Shown here in pieces: positions 26,720 to 35,762 of a stretch of 64,000 nt of DNA (its first letter is position 1; every line of letters starts with the position of its first letter). The stretch is from Enterococcus faecalis_A. Its GTDB lineage: Bacteria > Bacillota > Bacilli > Lactobacillales > Enterococcaceae. The notes beneath the pieces are model-generated. The model did not search any database, was not told where the DNA came from, and was given only the letters and a program-made list of their open reading frames with translations. The translations under genes were made by a program, and so were the position numbers. The stretch covers positions 1 through 64,000 of the forward strand of contig JBPDWA010000006.1 in NCBI GenBank assembly GCA_051295955.1, given 5' to 3'.

Positions 26720-28042
26720 ATGGCAAAAACAGGAATGTATGTAGGCCTGGATATTGGAACAACATCAATCAAAGTTGTAGTAGCTGAATTTATTGAAGGC
26801 CAAATGAATATTATTGGCGTAGGAAATGCAAAATCAGACGGATTAAACCGAGGAATCATCGTTGATATTGATCAGACAGTTCAAGCAATTCAACGAGCCG
26901 TTAGACAAGCTGAGGAAAAAGCCGGGATTCAAATTAGAAGTGTGAATGTGGGCTTACCAGCAAATTTATTAGAAGTAGAAAGCTGTCAGGGAATGATCGC
27001 TGTCAATAGCGAGTCAAAAGAAATTACAGACGAAGATGTTTGCAATGTTGCATCTGCGGCTTTGGTTCGTTCAACTCCTCCTGAACGTCAAATTGTTGCC
27101 ATTTTACCTCAAGACTTTACAGTTGACGGATTTGAAGGAATTAAAGATCCACGCGGAATGATCGGTGTCCGTTTGGAAATGTTCGGCATGGTCTTCACCG
27201 GTCCGAAAACCATTATTCATAACATTAGAAAATGCGTGGAAAAAGCTGGCTTAGTAGTCAACGATTTAGTGATCTCACCACTAGCCTTAACGGAAACTAT
27301 TTTGTCTGACGGCGAAAAAGATTTCGGAACAATCGTCATCGACATGGGTGGCGGGCAAACCACTACTTCTGTCATGCATGACAAACAATTGAAATTTACT
27401 CACGTCAATCAAGAAGGCGGAGAGTTTATTACCAAAGATATCTCCATTGTTTTAAATACTTCATTCAACAACGCCGAAGCGTTAAAAATCAATTATGGTG
27501 ATGCTTATCCAGAACGGACATCGGTGAATGAGGAATTTCCAGTGGATGTTATCGGCAAAGCCGAACCAGTTAAAGTGGACGAACGGTATCTTTCAGAAAT
27601 CATCGAAGCGAGAACTGAACAGATCTTCAAAAAATCAAAAGAAGTACTGGATGAAATCGATGCGTTGGAATTACCTGGCGGCGTTGTTTTAACCGGTGGC
27701 GGTGCCAGTCTTCCAGGCGTCATTGATTTAGCACAGGAAATTTTTGGCGTCAACGTAAAATTATATGTGCCTAACCACATGGGCTTGCGGAATCCAGTTT
27801 TTACCAATGTGATCAGTATCGTGGAATATTCCGCTCAACTAGGAGATATTTATCATATCACTAAACAAGCAATTCCTGGCGAAAAAACAAAAGCGGCAGC
27901 ACCTGTTGCAACACAACAAGAAGTAGTATACGACACGTATAGCGATCAGCCTCAAGAAGAATATGAAGAAGTTGAAGAACGCCACTCAGGCGAAAAAGTA
28001 ACCGGAAAGATCAAAGATTTCTTCTCAAATATTTTTGATTAA
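26720..28042 (+). CDS. ftsA: Cell division protein FtsA
   Basis: FtsA is an actin-fold ATPase that anchors FtsZ to the membrane. The 440-residue product begins MAKTGMYVGLDIGTTSIKVVVAE, the phosphate-1 loop. It has VIDMGGGQTT (phosphate 2) and VVLTGGGASLPGV (adenosine site). The C-terminus GKIKDFFSNIFD is the amphipathic membrane-targeting helix. AGGAGGAGGA at 26701-26710 fits ATG 26720 at 9 nt; an upstream TTG at 26690 is not needed. Confidence 0.97.
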   Translation: MAKTGMYVGLDIGTTSIKVVVAEFIEGQMNIIGVGNAKSDGLNRGIIVDIDQTVQAIQRAVRQAEEKAGIQIRSVNVGLPANLLEVESCQGMIAVNSESKEITDEDVCNVASAALVRSTPPERQIVAILPQDFTVDGFEGIKDPRGMIGVRLEMFGMVFTGPKTIIHNIRKCVEKAGLVVNDLVISPLALTETILSDGEKDFGTIVIDMGGGQTTTSVMHDKQLKFTHVNQEGGEFITKDISIVLNTSFNNAEALKINYGDAYPERTSVNEEFPVDVIGKAEPVKVDERYLSEIIEARTEQIFKKSKEVLDEIDALELPGGVVLTGGGASLPGVIDLAQEIFGVNVKLYVPNHMGLRNPVFTNVISIVEYSAQLGDIYHITKQAIPGEKTKAAAPVATQQEVVYDTYSDQPQEEYEEVEERHSGEKVTGKIKDFFSNIFD

Positions 28043-28068
28043 ACACATAAACAGGAGGAACTTAAACT

Positions 28069-29322
28069 ATGGAATTTTCATTAGATAACAATGTTAATAA
28101 CGGTGCAGTCATTAAAGTTATCGGCGTCGGCGGCGGCGGCGGCAACGCGGTGAATCGCATGATCGAAGAAAACGTTAAAGGCGTTGAATTTATCGCTGCC
28201 AATACAGACGTTCAAGCATTAAAAAATTCAAAAGCAGAAACAGTTATTCAATTAGGACCAAAATATACGCGTGGCTTGGGTGCCGGTTCACAGCCAGAAG
28301 TTGGCCAAAAGTCTGCTGAAGAAAGTGAACAAGTAATTTCTGAAGCACTCCAAGGCGCTGACATGATCTTCATTACTGCCGGTATGGGTGGCGGTACCGG
28401 TACTGGAGCGGCTCCTGTTGTGGCAAAAATCGCCAAAGAAATCGGCGCATTAACAGTAGGCGTGGTCACTCGTCCATTTAGCTTTGAAGGACCAAAACGC
28501 GGACGCTTTGCGGCAGAAGGCATCGCTTTATTAAAAGAAAATGTCGATACGCTATTGATTATTTCTAATAACCGCTTGTTAGAGGTTGTAGATAAGAAAA
28601 CACCGATGTTGGAAGCCTTCAGAGAAGCAGACAATGTCTTACGCCAAGGTGTACAAGGAATCTCTGATTTAATCACTGCACCTGGTTACGTCAACTTAGA
28701 CTTCGCAGACGTGAAAACAGTGATGGAAAATCAAGGTACTGCTTTGATGGGTATCGGGGTAGCTAGCGGTGAAGATCGTGTAATTGAAGCAACGAAAAAA
28801 GCCATCTCTTCTCCTTTATTGGAAACCTCTATTGATGGAGCGGAACAAGTATTATTGAACATTACCGGTGGCTTGGATATGACCTTATTTGAAGCTCAAG
28901 ACGCTTCTGATATTGTGACAAATGCGGCTTCAGGCGATGTAAACATCATTTTAGGTACGTCAATCAACGAAGATTTAGGCGACGAAATTCGCGTAACAGT
29001 CATTGCTACTGGTATTGACGCTTCAAAAAAAGAACGCAAACCACACCGTCAAGTTAGACAAGCACAAGTACAACCACAAATTCAACCCGTTCAACAACAC
29101 GCGCCTGTCTTAGACATGGATCAATCTAGACCACAAGCGCAAGAAGATACAAGTGCTTTTGGTGATTGGGATATCCGTCGTGAACAAAACGTTCGTCCAA
29201 AAGTTGATGATTCTTCTTTTGATACAAATGATAAAAAAGATTTTGACACATTCCATCGTGACGAAACTCCGCAAAATGATGATGAATTAAATACACCACC
29301 GTTTTTCCGCAGAAAAAGATAA
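28069..29322 (+). CDS. ftsZ: Cell division protein FtsZ
   Basis: FtsZ is the tubulin-like GTPase forming the cytokinetic ring. It has 417 residues. The signature GGGTGTG lies at residues 107-113, following GVGGGGGNAVNRM near residue 19. The T7 loop NLDFADVKTVM, needed for GTP hydrolysis at the next subunit, is present. A Gln/Asp-rich linker (about 318-400) ends in the conserved C-terminal peptide NTPPFFRRKR, which binds FtsA and SepF. AGGAGG precedes the start, 26 bp after ftsA. Confidence 0.98.
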   Translation: MEFSLDNNVNNGAVIKVIGVGGGGGNAVNRMIEENVKGVEFIAANTDVQALKNSKAETVIQLGPKYTRGLGAGSQPEVGQKSAEESEQVISEALQGADMIFITAGMGGGTGTGAAPVVAKIAKEIGALTVGVVTRPFSFEGPKRGRFAAEGIALLKENVDTLLIISNNRLLEVVDKKTPMLEAFREADNVLRQGVQGISDLITAPGYVNLDFADVKTVMENQGTALMGIGVASGEDRVIEATKKAISSPLLETSIDGAEQVLLNITGGLDMTLFEAQDASDIVTNAASGDVNIILGTSINEDLGDEIRVTVIATGIDASKKERKPHRQVRQAQVQPQIQPVQQHAPVLDMDQSRPQAQEDTSAFGDWDIRREQNVRPKVDDSSFDTNDKKDFDTFHRDETPQNDDELNTPPFFRRKR

Positions 29323-29337
29323 GGAGCCGTGAGTCAT

Positions 29338-30018
29338 ATGTCAGCTGAAAATAATCTTACTAGAATTAAACACGAAATTCAGCTGGCCTGTGAGCGTGCC
29401 CAACGCGCAGTAGATGAAGTTACTATAGTTGCCGTAACGAAATCCGTTGACAGCGACCAAGCCAAAGCGTTGGTGGAATGTGGTGTGCAGCACTTAGCTG
29501 AAAATCGCGTAGATAAACTATTAGCGAAAAAACATGACTTGAAAAATTTTTCATCAATTCAATGGCATTTGATTGGAAATCTTCAGCGTAGGAAGGTAAA
29601 ATTAATAATTAACGAGATTGATTATTTTCATGCGCTTGACAGTCTGAGCTTAGCAAAAGAAATTCAAAAGCGAGCAGAAAAAGTGATACTCTGCTTTGTG
29701 GAAGTGAATATCAGTGGCGAAGAAAGCAAACACGGCTTGGCTAAAGAAGACGTATTGCCTTTTATCCAACAATTAGCTGACTTAGACAAGATTCAAGTAA
29801 TCGGACTAATGACGATGGCACCGCTGCATGCGACTGAACCTGAATTGCATGCAATTTTTAAAGAACTTAAGCAGCTTCAAACAGCTATTAGTCAAGCTCA
29901 ATTACCGTTTGCTCCGTGCAGCGAATTAAGTATGGGCATGAGCAATGACTTTCAAATAGCTGTGGCAGAAGGAGCTACTTTTGTTCGAATCGGAACAGCG
30001 TTGTTTAGAAATACGTAA
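29338..30018 (+). CDS. ylmE: YggS-family PLP homeostasis protein
   Basis: This pyridoxal-phosphate-binding TIM-barrel protein has 226 residues and is related to alanine racemase's N-terminal domain. The PLP lysine lies in VTIVAVTKSV near residue 33. HLIGNLQRRK, EVNISGEESKHGL, GLMTMAPL and SMGMSNDFQIAVAEGATFVRIGTALF complete the family set. AAGGAG at 29321 supports ATG 29338; a GTG at 29329 is too close. It sits between ftsZ and sepF, as in other Firmicutes. Confidence 0.94.
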   Translation: MSAENNLTRIKHEIQLACERAQRAVDEVTIVAVTKSVDSDQAKALVECGVQHLAENRVDKLLAKKHDLKNFSSIQWHLIGNLQRRKVKLIINEIDYFHALDSLSLAKEIQKRAEKVILCFVEVNISGEESKHGLAKEDVLPFIQQLADLDKIQVIGLMTMAPLHATEPELHAIFKELKQLQTAISQAQLPFAPCSELSMGMSNDFQIAVAEGATFVRIGTALFRNT

Positions 30019-30031
30019 GGGAGGGGAATCT

Positions 30032-30673
30032 ATGTCATTTTTTAATAAAAGTGCGCTATCAAGTTTTTTTGGGTTATCAGGAGAGGATGACTACGATAGT
30101 TACGAAGAGTATGAAGCTCAAGCAGTGAATGAACCAGCACGACCAGCAGTTCGGACACAAGCACAAACTACGAATTCAAGAGTTGCAGCTCCTGCTCAAG
30201 CACAGACACAAACGTATACTCAAAGTGAGCCGTTAACTGAAAAGCCTTCTGCTCGCTATCGTTCTACTGAAGCATCACAAGATACAAGAGCAACCCAACA
30301 AGGAGCAGCATTTACTGAACAAAAGATCGTCTCTATGCGTAGCTCTAATACGACAAAACGTACCACAAATGAAAGTAGCAGCCGCTCACAAGCCCAAACT
30401 CATAAAATTACGGTTATTGAACCTCGGGTTTATTCTGAAGCGATGAATATTGCGAAACACATCTTTTCAAACGAAGCAGTCTTGGTGAATTTTAGCCTAG
30501 TAGAAGAAGCGCAAGCTCGTAGAATCGTTGATTTTCTAACGGGAACGGTCTACGCTTTAGACGGTGATATTCAACGGGTGGGCAGTGAAATCTTTTTATG
30601 TACACCATCAAATATGGAAATCGATGGAGCAGCTGCGCAATCGTTAGTCGACAAACAATTATTTGATTTTTAA
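30032..30673 (+). CDS. sepF: Cell division protein SepF
   Basis: SepF bundles FtsZ filaments and helps anchor them to the membrane. The 213-residue protein has an amphipathic N-terminal helix (SFFNKSALSSFFGLSGED), a Gln/Thr/Ala-rich linker (about 25-125) and the C-terminal SepF domain with ITVIEPRVYSEAMNIAKHIF, VLVNFSLVEEAQARRIVDFLTGTVYALDG and GSEIFLCTPSN. GGGAGGGG precedes ATG 30032. Confidence 0.96.
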   Translation: MSFFNKSALSSFFGLSGEDDYDSYEEYEAQAVNEPARPAVRTQAQTTNSRVAAPAQAQTQTYTQSEPLTEKPSARYRSTEASQDTRATQQGAAFTEQKIVSMRSSNTTKRTTNESSSRSQAQTHKITVIEPRVYSEAMNIAKHIFSNEAVLVNFSLVEEAQARRIVDFLTGTVYALDGDIQRVGSEIFLCTPSNMEIDGAAAQSLVDKQLFDF

Positions 30674-30689
30674 GCTCTAGGAGGAAGAT

Positions 30690-30959
30690 ATGATCCCAAT
30701 GCTTATCACGCTGATGTATAAAATTGTTCAAATCTATACAGGGATATTAGTAGTGTATGCCTTATTATCTTGGTTTCCCGGAGCGTACGATTCAACGCTG
30801 GGACGCTTGCTTGCACGATTATGTGAACCGTACCTTAGTTTGTTTGATCGTTTGAATTTACGGATTGGTATGGTAGGTTTTAATGTGATGATTGGTATCA
30901 TCGTATTGAATCTAGCTGCCGGTGGGTTAGCAGTTATTTTGCAATCGATACTTTATTAA
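30690..30959 (+). CDS. ylmG: YggT family membrane protein YlmG
   Basis: An 89-residue protein with two membrane helices (about 5-27 and 62-84). The intervening block LSWFPGAYDSTLGRLLARLCEPYLSLFDRL is the YggT signature. The family is linked to division and membrane organisation, with no defined biochemical role. AGGAGG precedes ATG 30690. Confidence 0.92.
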   Translation: MIPMLITLMYKIVQIYTGILVVYALLSWFPGAYDSTLGRLLARLCEPYLSLFDRLNLRIGMVGFNVMIGIIVLNLAAGGLAVILQSILY

Positions 30960-30985
30960 ATAGCAACAGAAAGGATGATTTATCT

Positions 30986-31768
30986 ATGAACGCAAATGTG
31001 TACCAGCATTTTCGGAAAGATGAGCATCCTTTTATTGATACTGTGGGAGACTGGTTGGAACAAGTTGAAAGTCAATACGCTCCTTATTTGACAGATTTTC
31101 TTGATCCACGGCAAGCTTATATCGTAGAGACTTTGATTCGTCAAAATAGTGAGCTGTCTTTTTCTTTTTATGGTGGTTATGAACAAGCGGAAAGAAAGCG
31201 TTGCTTAATTTATCCAGCGTATTATGAACCGACTGAAGCAGATTTTGAAATAAGTGTCTACAGTATTCTTTATCCGAAAAAATTTACGACTTTATCTCAT
31301 GGAAAAATTTTGGGAACGTTGATGAATGTCGGTGTTCGTCGGAATTCTTTTGGTGATATTATTTCTGATGAAGAACAGTGGCAACTGTTTATTGCTAAAG
31401 AAGTAGCTAATTTTGTAGTTAGCCAAGTTGATAAAATTGGAAAAGTCAATGTCCGTTTGGAAGAACGCAGTTATACCGATATTTTACTACCTAAAGATGA
31501 GTGGACACAAGAGCGCACCACCTTAAGCTCCTTACGACTTGATCGTGTGATCTCCACGGTTTACGGTATTTCGCGTCAGCGTTCTAAGCAGCTAATTGAA
31601 TCAGGAAAAGTTAAGGTAAATTGGACGGAAAACGATCAGCCGGATTTTGCGATTGATCTATTGGACATTGTTTCGGTAAGAGGTTTTGGTCGTATTCAAA
31701 TTCAAGATTTAGAAGGAAAAACAAAAAAAGAAAAGTATCGGGTCGTCTTAGGCGTACTCAGAAAATAA
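30986..31768 (+). CDS. ylmH: S4-domain RNA-binding protein YlmH
   Basis: The 260-residue protein has an N-terminal YlmH-specific domain (FIDTVGDWLEQVESQYAPYLTDFLDPRQ, RNSFGDI) and a C-terminal S4 domain from about residue 180 (LRLDRVISTVYGISRQRSKQLIESGKVKVNW). Homologues have been implicated in rescue of stalled 50S subunits by binding peptidyl-tRNA-bearing large subunits. That role is family knowledge. AAAGGA precedes ATG 30986. Confidence 0.92.
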   Translation: MNANVYQHFRKDEHPFIDTVGDWLEQVESQYAPYLTDFLDPRQAYIVETLIRQNSELSFSFYGGYEQAERKRCLIYPAYYEPTEADFEISVYSILYPKKFTTLSHGKILGTLMNVGVRRNSFGDIISDEEQWQLFIAKEVANFVVSQVDKIGKVNVRLEERSYTDILLPKDEWTQERTTLSSLRLDRVISTVYGISRQRSKQLIESGKVKVNWTENDQPDFAIDLLDIVSVRGFGRIQIQDLEGKTKKEKYRVVLGVLRK

Positions 31769-31935
31769 GCCCTAATTTTTTTTAAAGTCTTATGGTTGAT
31801 TACTTTTTATTCCTGAAAAGATGTGTATAATAGAAGGTAAAGTAAGTCTTATTCTTTAAGGAGCGGCTTATAAAAAGGATAGAAGAAGTTATTTATTTTG
31901 GGGTTTACGAAAATAATCCAAAGAGGTGAAGAAAT

Positions 31936-32631
31936 ATGGCATTATCTCCATTAGATATTCAAAACAAAGACTTCTCAGTGAAAATGAGAGGCTATAACCA
32001 AGATGAAGTTGATGACTTCTTAGATCAAGTAACAAAAGATTATGAAGACGCACTTCAAAAAAATCGTGAACTGGAAAAATCCTTAAAACATGCAGAAGAA
32101 AAATTACAGTATTTCAATGAATTGAAAGATGCGCTAAATCAATCAATCATCGTTGCACAAGATACTGCGGACAAAGTAAAGAACAGTGCAAACAAAGAAT
32201 CTGAAATGATCGTCACTTCCGCTGAAAATAGTGCTCGTGAAACCATTGTGGAAGCTGAAAGAAAATCAAACAGCATGATCGCAGATGCGGAATCAAAAGC
32301 AACACAAATTTTGACAGAAGCAATCGAACGTGCCCGTCAGCTTGCCAATGAAACCGATGATTTGAAGAAAAAAACTCGTGTTTTCCATCAACGTCTAAGC
32401 TTAATGCTGGAAACACAATTGGAACAAGTCAAAAGTGAAGAATGGGAAGAATTATTAACACCTTTTTCTAACTATGTTGGCGAAAGCCACACGGTCGTTA
32501 AAGAAGTTTTAGCAGGAAACCTTGACAAAGAAAATGACTCTAGTGTAAACTCAGAACAAGGTGAAGAAGCTTCTGATATTACGGTAGATGAAACATTGGA
32601 AGTTCTTGAACCAGAAACAACCGAAAAATAA
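31936..32631 (+). CDS. divIVA: Cell division initiation protein DivIVA
   Basis: DivIVA is a coiled-coil protein that senses negative membrane curvature at septa and poles. It has 231 residues. The N-terminal membrane-binding domain LSPLDIQNKDFSVKMRGYNQDEVDDFLDQV is intact, followed by coiled coil to about residue 165 and an acidic tail (EQGEEASDITVDETLE). A TATAAT box at 31826-31831 in the 167-bp upstream gap suggests its own promoter. AGAGGTG precedes ATG 31936. Confidence 0.96.
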   Translation: MALSPLDIQNKDFSVKMRGYNQDEVDDFLDQVTKDYEDALQKNRELEKSLKHAEEKLQYFNELKDALNQSIIVAQDTADKVKNSANKESEMIVTSAENSARETIVEAERKSNSMIADAESKATQILTEAIERARQLANETDDLKKKTRVFHQRLSLMLETQLEQVKSEEWEELLTPFSNYVGESHTVVKEVLAGNLDKENDSSVNSEQGEEASDITVDETLEVLEPETTEK

Positions 32632-32637
32632 TTAAAC

Positions 32638-32867
32638 TGAGATAGAACAGAAAAGTCAATAGCTATTCTTTTAGCGAGTCAATGATAGTGAGAGATTGAC
32701 AGACCCTGGCGTTGAAAAGATCCTCTATCTAAATTCAAGTCTGAAACTAGTAAGGCTTGACGGGTAATTACCGTTAACAATTTCAGAGGAAACAATTCAA
32801 TTGGATTGTTTCGAATTTGGGTGGTAACACGAGTACTTCGTCCCTGGGGATGGAAGTACTTTTTTTA
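32638..32867 (+). promoter_or_regulatory. T-box riboswitch (isoleucine) controlling ileS
   Basis: The leader ends with a T-box-like sequence (GGGTGGTAACACG, 32818-32830). This is followed by a perfect 8-bp terminator stem (AGTACTTC 32832-32839 with GAAGTACT 32853-32860) and seven T residues. Pairing between T-box bases and the TCCCT segment at 32841 would form the antiterminator. At the stem I base, AGATAG near 32641 pairs with CTATCT near 32726; the ATC at 32720-32722 just inside it is the likely isoleucine specifier. Uncharged tRNA-Ile would allow read-through into ileS. Confidence 0.9.
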
Positions 32868-32911
32868 TACCGAAACCGACACATTTCGACCGAAGAAAGA
32901 GAGGCAACCCC

Positions 32912-35695
32912 ATGAAAATGAAAGAAACACTGCAACTTGGAAAAACCGCTTTTCCAATGCGCGGCAATTTGCCAACTCGTGAAGCGCAATGGCAAAAAGA
33001 GTGGGAAGAACAAGAACTTTATCAAAAACGACAAAAACTAAATGAAGGCAAACCAACCTTCGTTTTACACGATGGTCCCCCATACGCGAACGGGAATATT
33101 CATCTAGGCCATTCGTTAAATAAAATTAGCAAAGACATCATCATTCGTTCAAAATCAATGTCTGGCTTTCGGGCGCCGTATGTTCCCGGTTGGGACACTC
33201 ATGGCTTACCAATTGAGCAAGTATTGGCTAATAAAGGCGTAAAGCGTAAAGAAATGTCACCTGCTGAATATTTGCAAAAATGTCGTGAATATGCGCTTTC
33301 TCAAGTGGAAAAACAACGGAAAGACTTTAAGCGCTTGGGCGTTGCTGGTGATTGGGAACATCCTTACGTAACACTAGATCCCTCTTATGAAGCAGCACAA
33401 GTGCGTGTATTTGGTAAAATGGCTGAAAAAGGCTATATCTACAAAGGCTTAAAACCAATTTACTGGTCACCTTCAAGTGAATCATCACTAGCAGAAGCAG
33501 AAATTGAATATAAAGAAGTTAAATCACCTTCCATTTATGTCGCTTTTAAAGTTGTTGATGGCAAAGGTGTATTAGATAATGATACATCATTTATCATTTG
33601 GACCACGACTCCGTGGACTTTACCAGCGAACCTTGGAATTTCAGTTAATCCGGACTATCAATATGTAGTGGTAGCAGTTGCTGGTCATAAATATGTTGTA
33701 GCCAAAGACTTGATAGAAACAGTGAAAGTAGCACTTGATTGGGAAACTGTTGAAGTATTACAAGAAATTTCTGGTGAAAAATTAGATCGAATGACTGCCC
33801 AACATCCTTTCTATGATCGGACATCACTAGTTATGCTAGGAGATCATGTCACTTTAGATGCAGGAACCGGCTTAGTTCATACTGCACCAGGACACGGGGA
33901 AGATGACTATAATATCGGAAAAAAATATGGATTAGCTGTTCTTTCGCCAGTTGATGGTCGGGGCGTTTTCACTGAGGAAGCACCTGGTTTTGAAGGAATT
34001 TTTTATGAAAAAGCAAATCCGATGATCACTGAATTATTAAAAGAAAAAGGTGCGTTGCTAAAACTTGATTTCTTCACCCATAGTTATCCTCATGATTGGC
34101 GTACTAAAAAGCCGGTCATTTACCGAGCAACACCGCAATGGTTTGCCTCAATTGATGCTTTCCGTCAAAATATTCTTGATGAGGTTGAAAAAGTTGATTG
34201 GCTAATTCCGTGGGGGAAAACCCGTCTTTATAATATGATTCGCGACCGTGGTGATTGGGTTATCTCACGTCAGCGAGCTTGGGGCGTACCATTACCTATT
34301 TTTTATGCGGAAAATGGAGAAGGCATCATCACGCCGGAAACGATTGAACACGTTGCCAAGCTGTTTGCGGAACATGGATCTGTTATTTGGTTTGAAAGAG
34401 AAGCCAAAGATTTATTGCCGGCTGGTTTTACTCACCCAGGTTCACCAAACGGTATTTTCACAAAAGAAACGGATATTATGGATGTTTGGTTTGACTCAGG
34501 TTCATCCCATGAAGCCGTTTTGCGTCAACGTCCTGAATTAACCTTTCCGGCAGATATGTATCTGGAAGGCTCTGATCAATACCGTGGCTGGTTTAACTCA
34601 AGCATCACAACTAGTGTTGCCATTAATGGCGTGGCGCCATATAAGTCGATTATTTCGCAAGGCATGGTGCTGGATGGTGAAGGTCGGAAGATGAGTAAAT
34701 CTTTGGGAAATACTATTTTACCAGACAAAGTAGTTAAACAAATGGGTGCCGATATTTTACGTTTATGGGTTAGTAGCGTGGATGCTGAAGCCGATGTGCG
34801 CGTTTCAATGGAAATTTTAAACCAAGTAGCGGAAGTCTATCGTAAAATTCGAAATACCATGCGTTTCCTATTAGCCAATACCAGTGATTTTGATCCGAAA
34901 GCCGACAGTGTTCCTTATGAAGAATTACGCTCTGTGGACAAATATATGACCGTTCGTTTAAATCAAGTGATTGCTGAAATTCGTGAAAAAGGTTATGAAA
35001 AATATGACTTCGTGCATATCTATCGAACTGTAATGAATTTCTTAACTGTTGATTTATCTGCCTTTTATCTAGATTTCGCTAAAGACGTAGTCTACATTGA
35101 AGCACAAAATGATTATCAACGCCGCTGCATGCAAACGGTCTTCTATCAAGCAGTGGTTGCTTTGACTAAGTTGTTAACGCCGATTATTCCACACACTGCT
35201 GAAGAAATCTGGAGCTACTTAAAAGAAACAGCAGAGTATGTGCAATTAGCTGAGTTCCCTAGCTACCAAAACTTTGCAAATCAAGAAGAGCTGCTGGATA
35301 CTTGGACCGCCTTTATGGAATTTAGAGACAACGTTCTAAAAGCCCTGGAAGCAGCCCGCAATGCTAAATTAATCGGAAAGCCACTGGAAGCAAAAGTTAC
35401 AGTGTACCCGAATGAGCAACTGCGTCAATTATTAACAGCTGTAGATTCAAATATTGCGCAACTACTAATCGTCTCTGATTTTGAAGTTGCAACTCAACCG
35501 GCACCTGCATCAGCGCATACGTTTGATGACATGGCAATTTTAATCGAAAAAGCCGCAGGAGAAACGTGCGAACGTTGCCGCAGTGTTCGTACTGACGTCG
35601 GTTCAGATGAAAAACTACCACATCTATGTGCTCGTTGTGCGCATATTGTGGAAGAAGAATATCCTGAAGCGGTAGCTGAAGGATTTGAAGCCTAG
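32912..35695 (+). CDS. ileS: Isoleucine--tRNA ligase
   Basis: The enzyme charges tRNA-Ile and edits valine. Its 927 residues are the full length of the bacterial type. Class I motifs are HLGH (64-67) and KMSKS (593-597). The CP1 editing domain (about 195-390) includes TTTPWTLPAN and GTGLVHTAPGHGEDDY. A C-terminal zinc finger has Cys886, Cys889, Cys906 and Cys909. Expression is controlled by the T-box leader just upstream. GAGAGG precedes ATG 32912. Confidence 0.98.
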   Translation: MKMKETLQLGKTAFPMRGNLPTREAQWQKEWEEQELYQKRQKLNEGKPTFVLHDGPPYANGNIHLGHSLNKISKDIIIRSKSMSGFRAPYVPGWDTHGLPIEQVLANKGVKRKEMSPAEYLQKCREYALSQVEKQRKDFKRLGVAGDWEHPYVTLDPSYEAAQVRVFGKMAEKGYIYKGLKPIYWSPSSESSLAEAEIEYKEVKSPSIYVAFKVVDGKGVLDNDTSFIIWTTTPWTLPANLGISVNPDYQYVVVAVAGHKYVVAKDLIETVKVALDWETVEVLQEISGEKLDRMTAQHPFYDRTSLVMLGDHVTLDAGTGLVHTAPGHGEDDYNIGKKYGLAVLSPVDGRGVFTEEAPGFEGIFYEKANPMITELLKEKGALLKLDFFTHSYPHDWRTKKPVIYRATPQWFASIDAFRQNILDEVEKVDWLIPWGKTRLYNMIRDRGDWVISRQRAWGVPLPIFYAENGEGIITPETIEHVAKLFAEHGSVIWFEREAKDLLPAGFTHPGSPNGIFTKETDIMDVWFDSGSSHEAVLRQRPELTFPADMYLEGSDQYRGWFNSSITTSVAINGVAPYKSIISQGMVLDGEGRKMSKSLGNTILPDKVVKQMGADILRLWVSSVDAEADVRVSMEILNQVAEVYRKIRNTMRFLLANTSDFDPKADSVPYEELRSVDKYMTVRLNQVIAEIREKGYEKYDFVHIYRTVMNFLTVDLSAFYLDFAKDVVYIEAQNDYQRRCMQTVFYQAVVALTKLLTPIIPHTAEEIWSYLKETAEYVQLAEFPSYQNFANQEELLDTWTAFMEFRDNVLKALEAARNAKLIGKPLEAKVTVYPNEQLRQLLTAVDSNIAQLLIVSDFEVATQPAPASAHTFDDMAILIEKAAGETCERCRSVRTDVGSDEKLPHLCARCAHIVEEEYPEAVAEGFEA

Positions 35696-35723
35696 CCTTA
35701 AAAATTTAGAAGTATTCACAAAA

Positions 35724-35760
35724 TACCCCGTCGCTCATAGCAGAGCAACGGGGTATTTTT
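35724..35760. terminator. Bidirectional terminator between ileS and zwf
   Basis: A 13-bp stem with one mismatch (TACCCCGTCGCTC with GAGCAACGGGGTA) is flanked by T-rich runs on both strands. It serves the convergent ileS and zwf transcripts. Confidence 0.88.
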
Positions 35761-35762
35761 TG

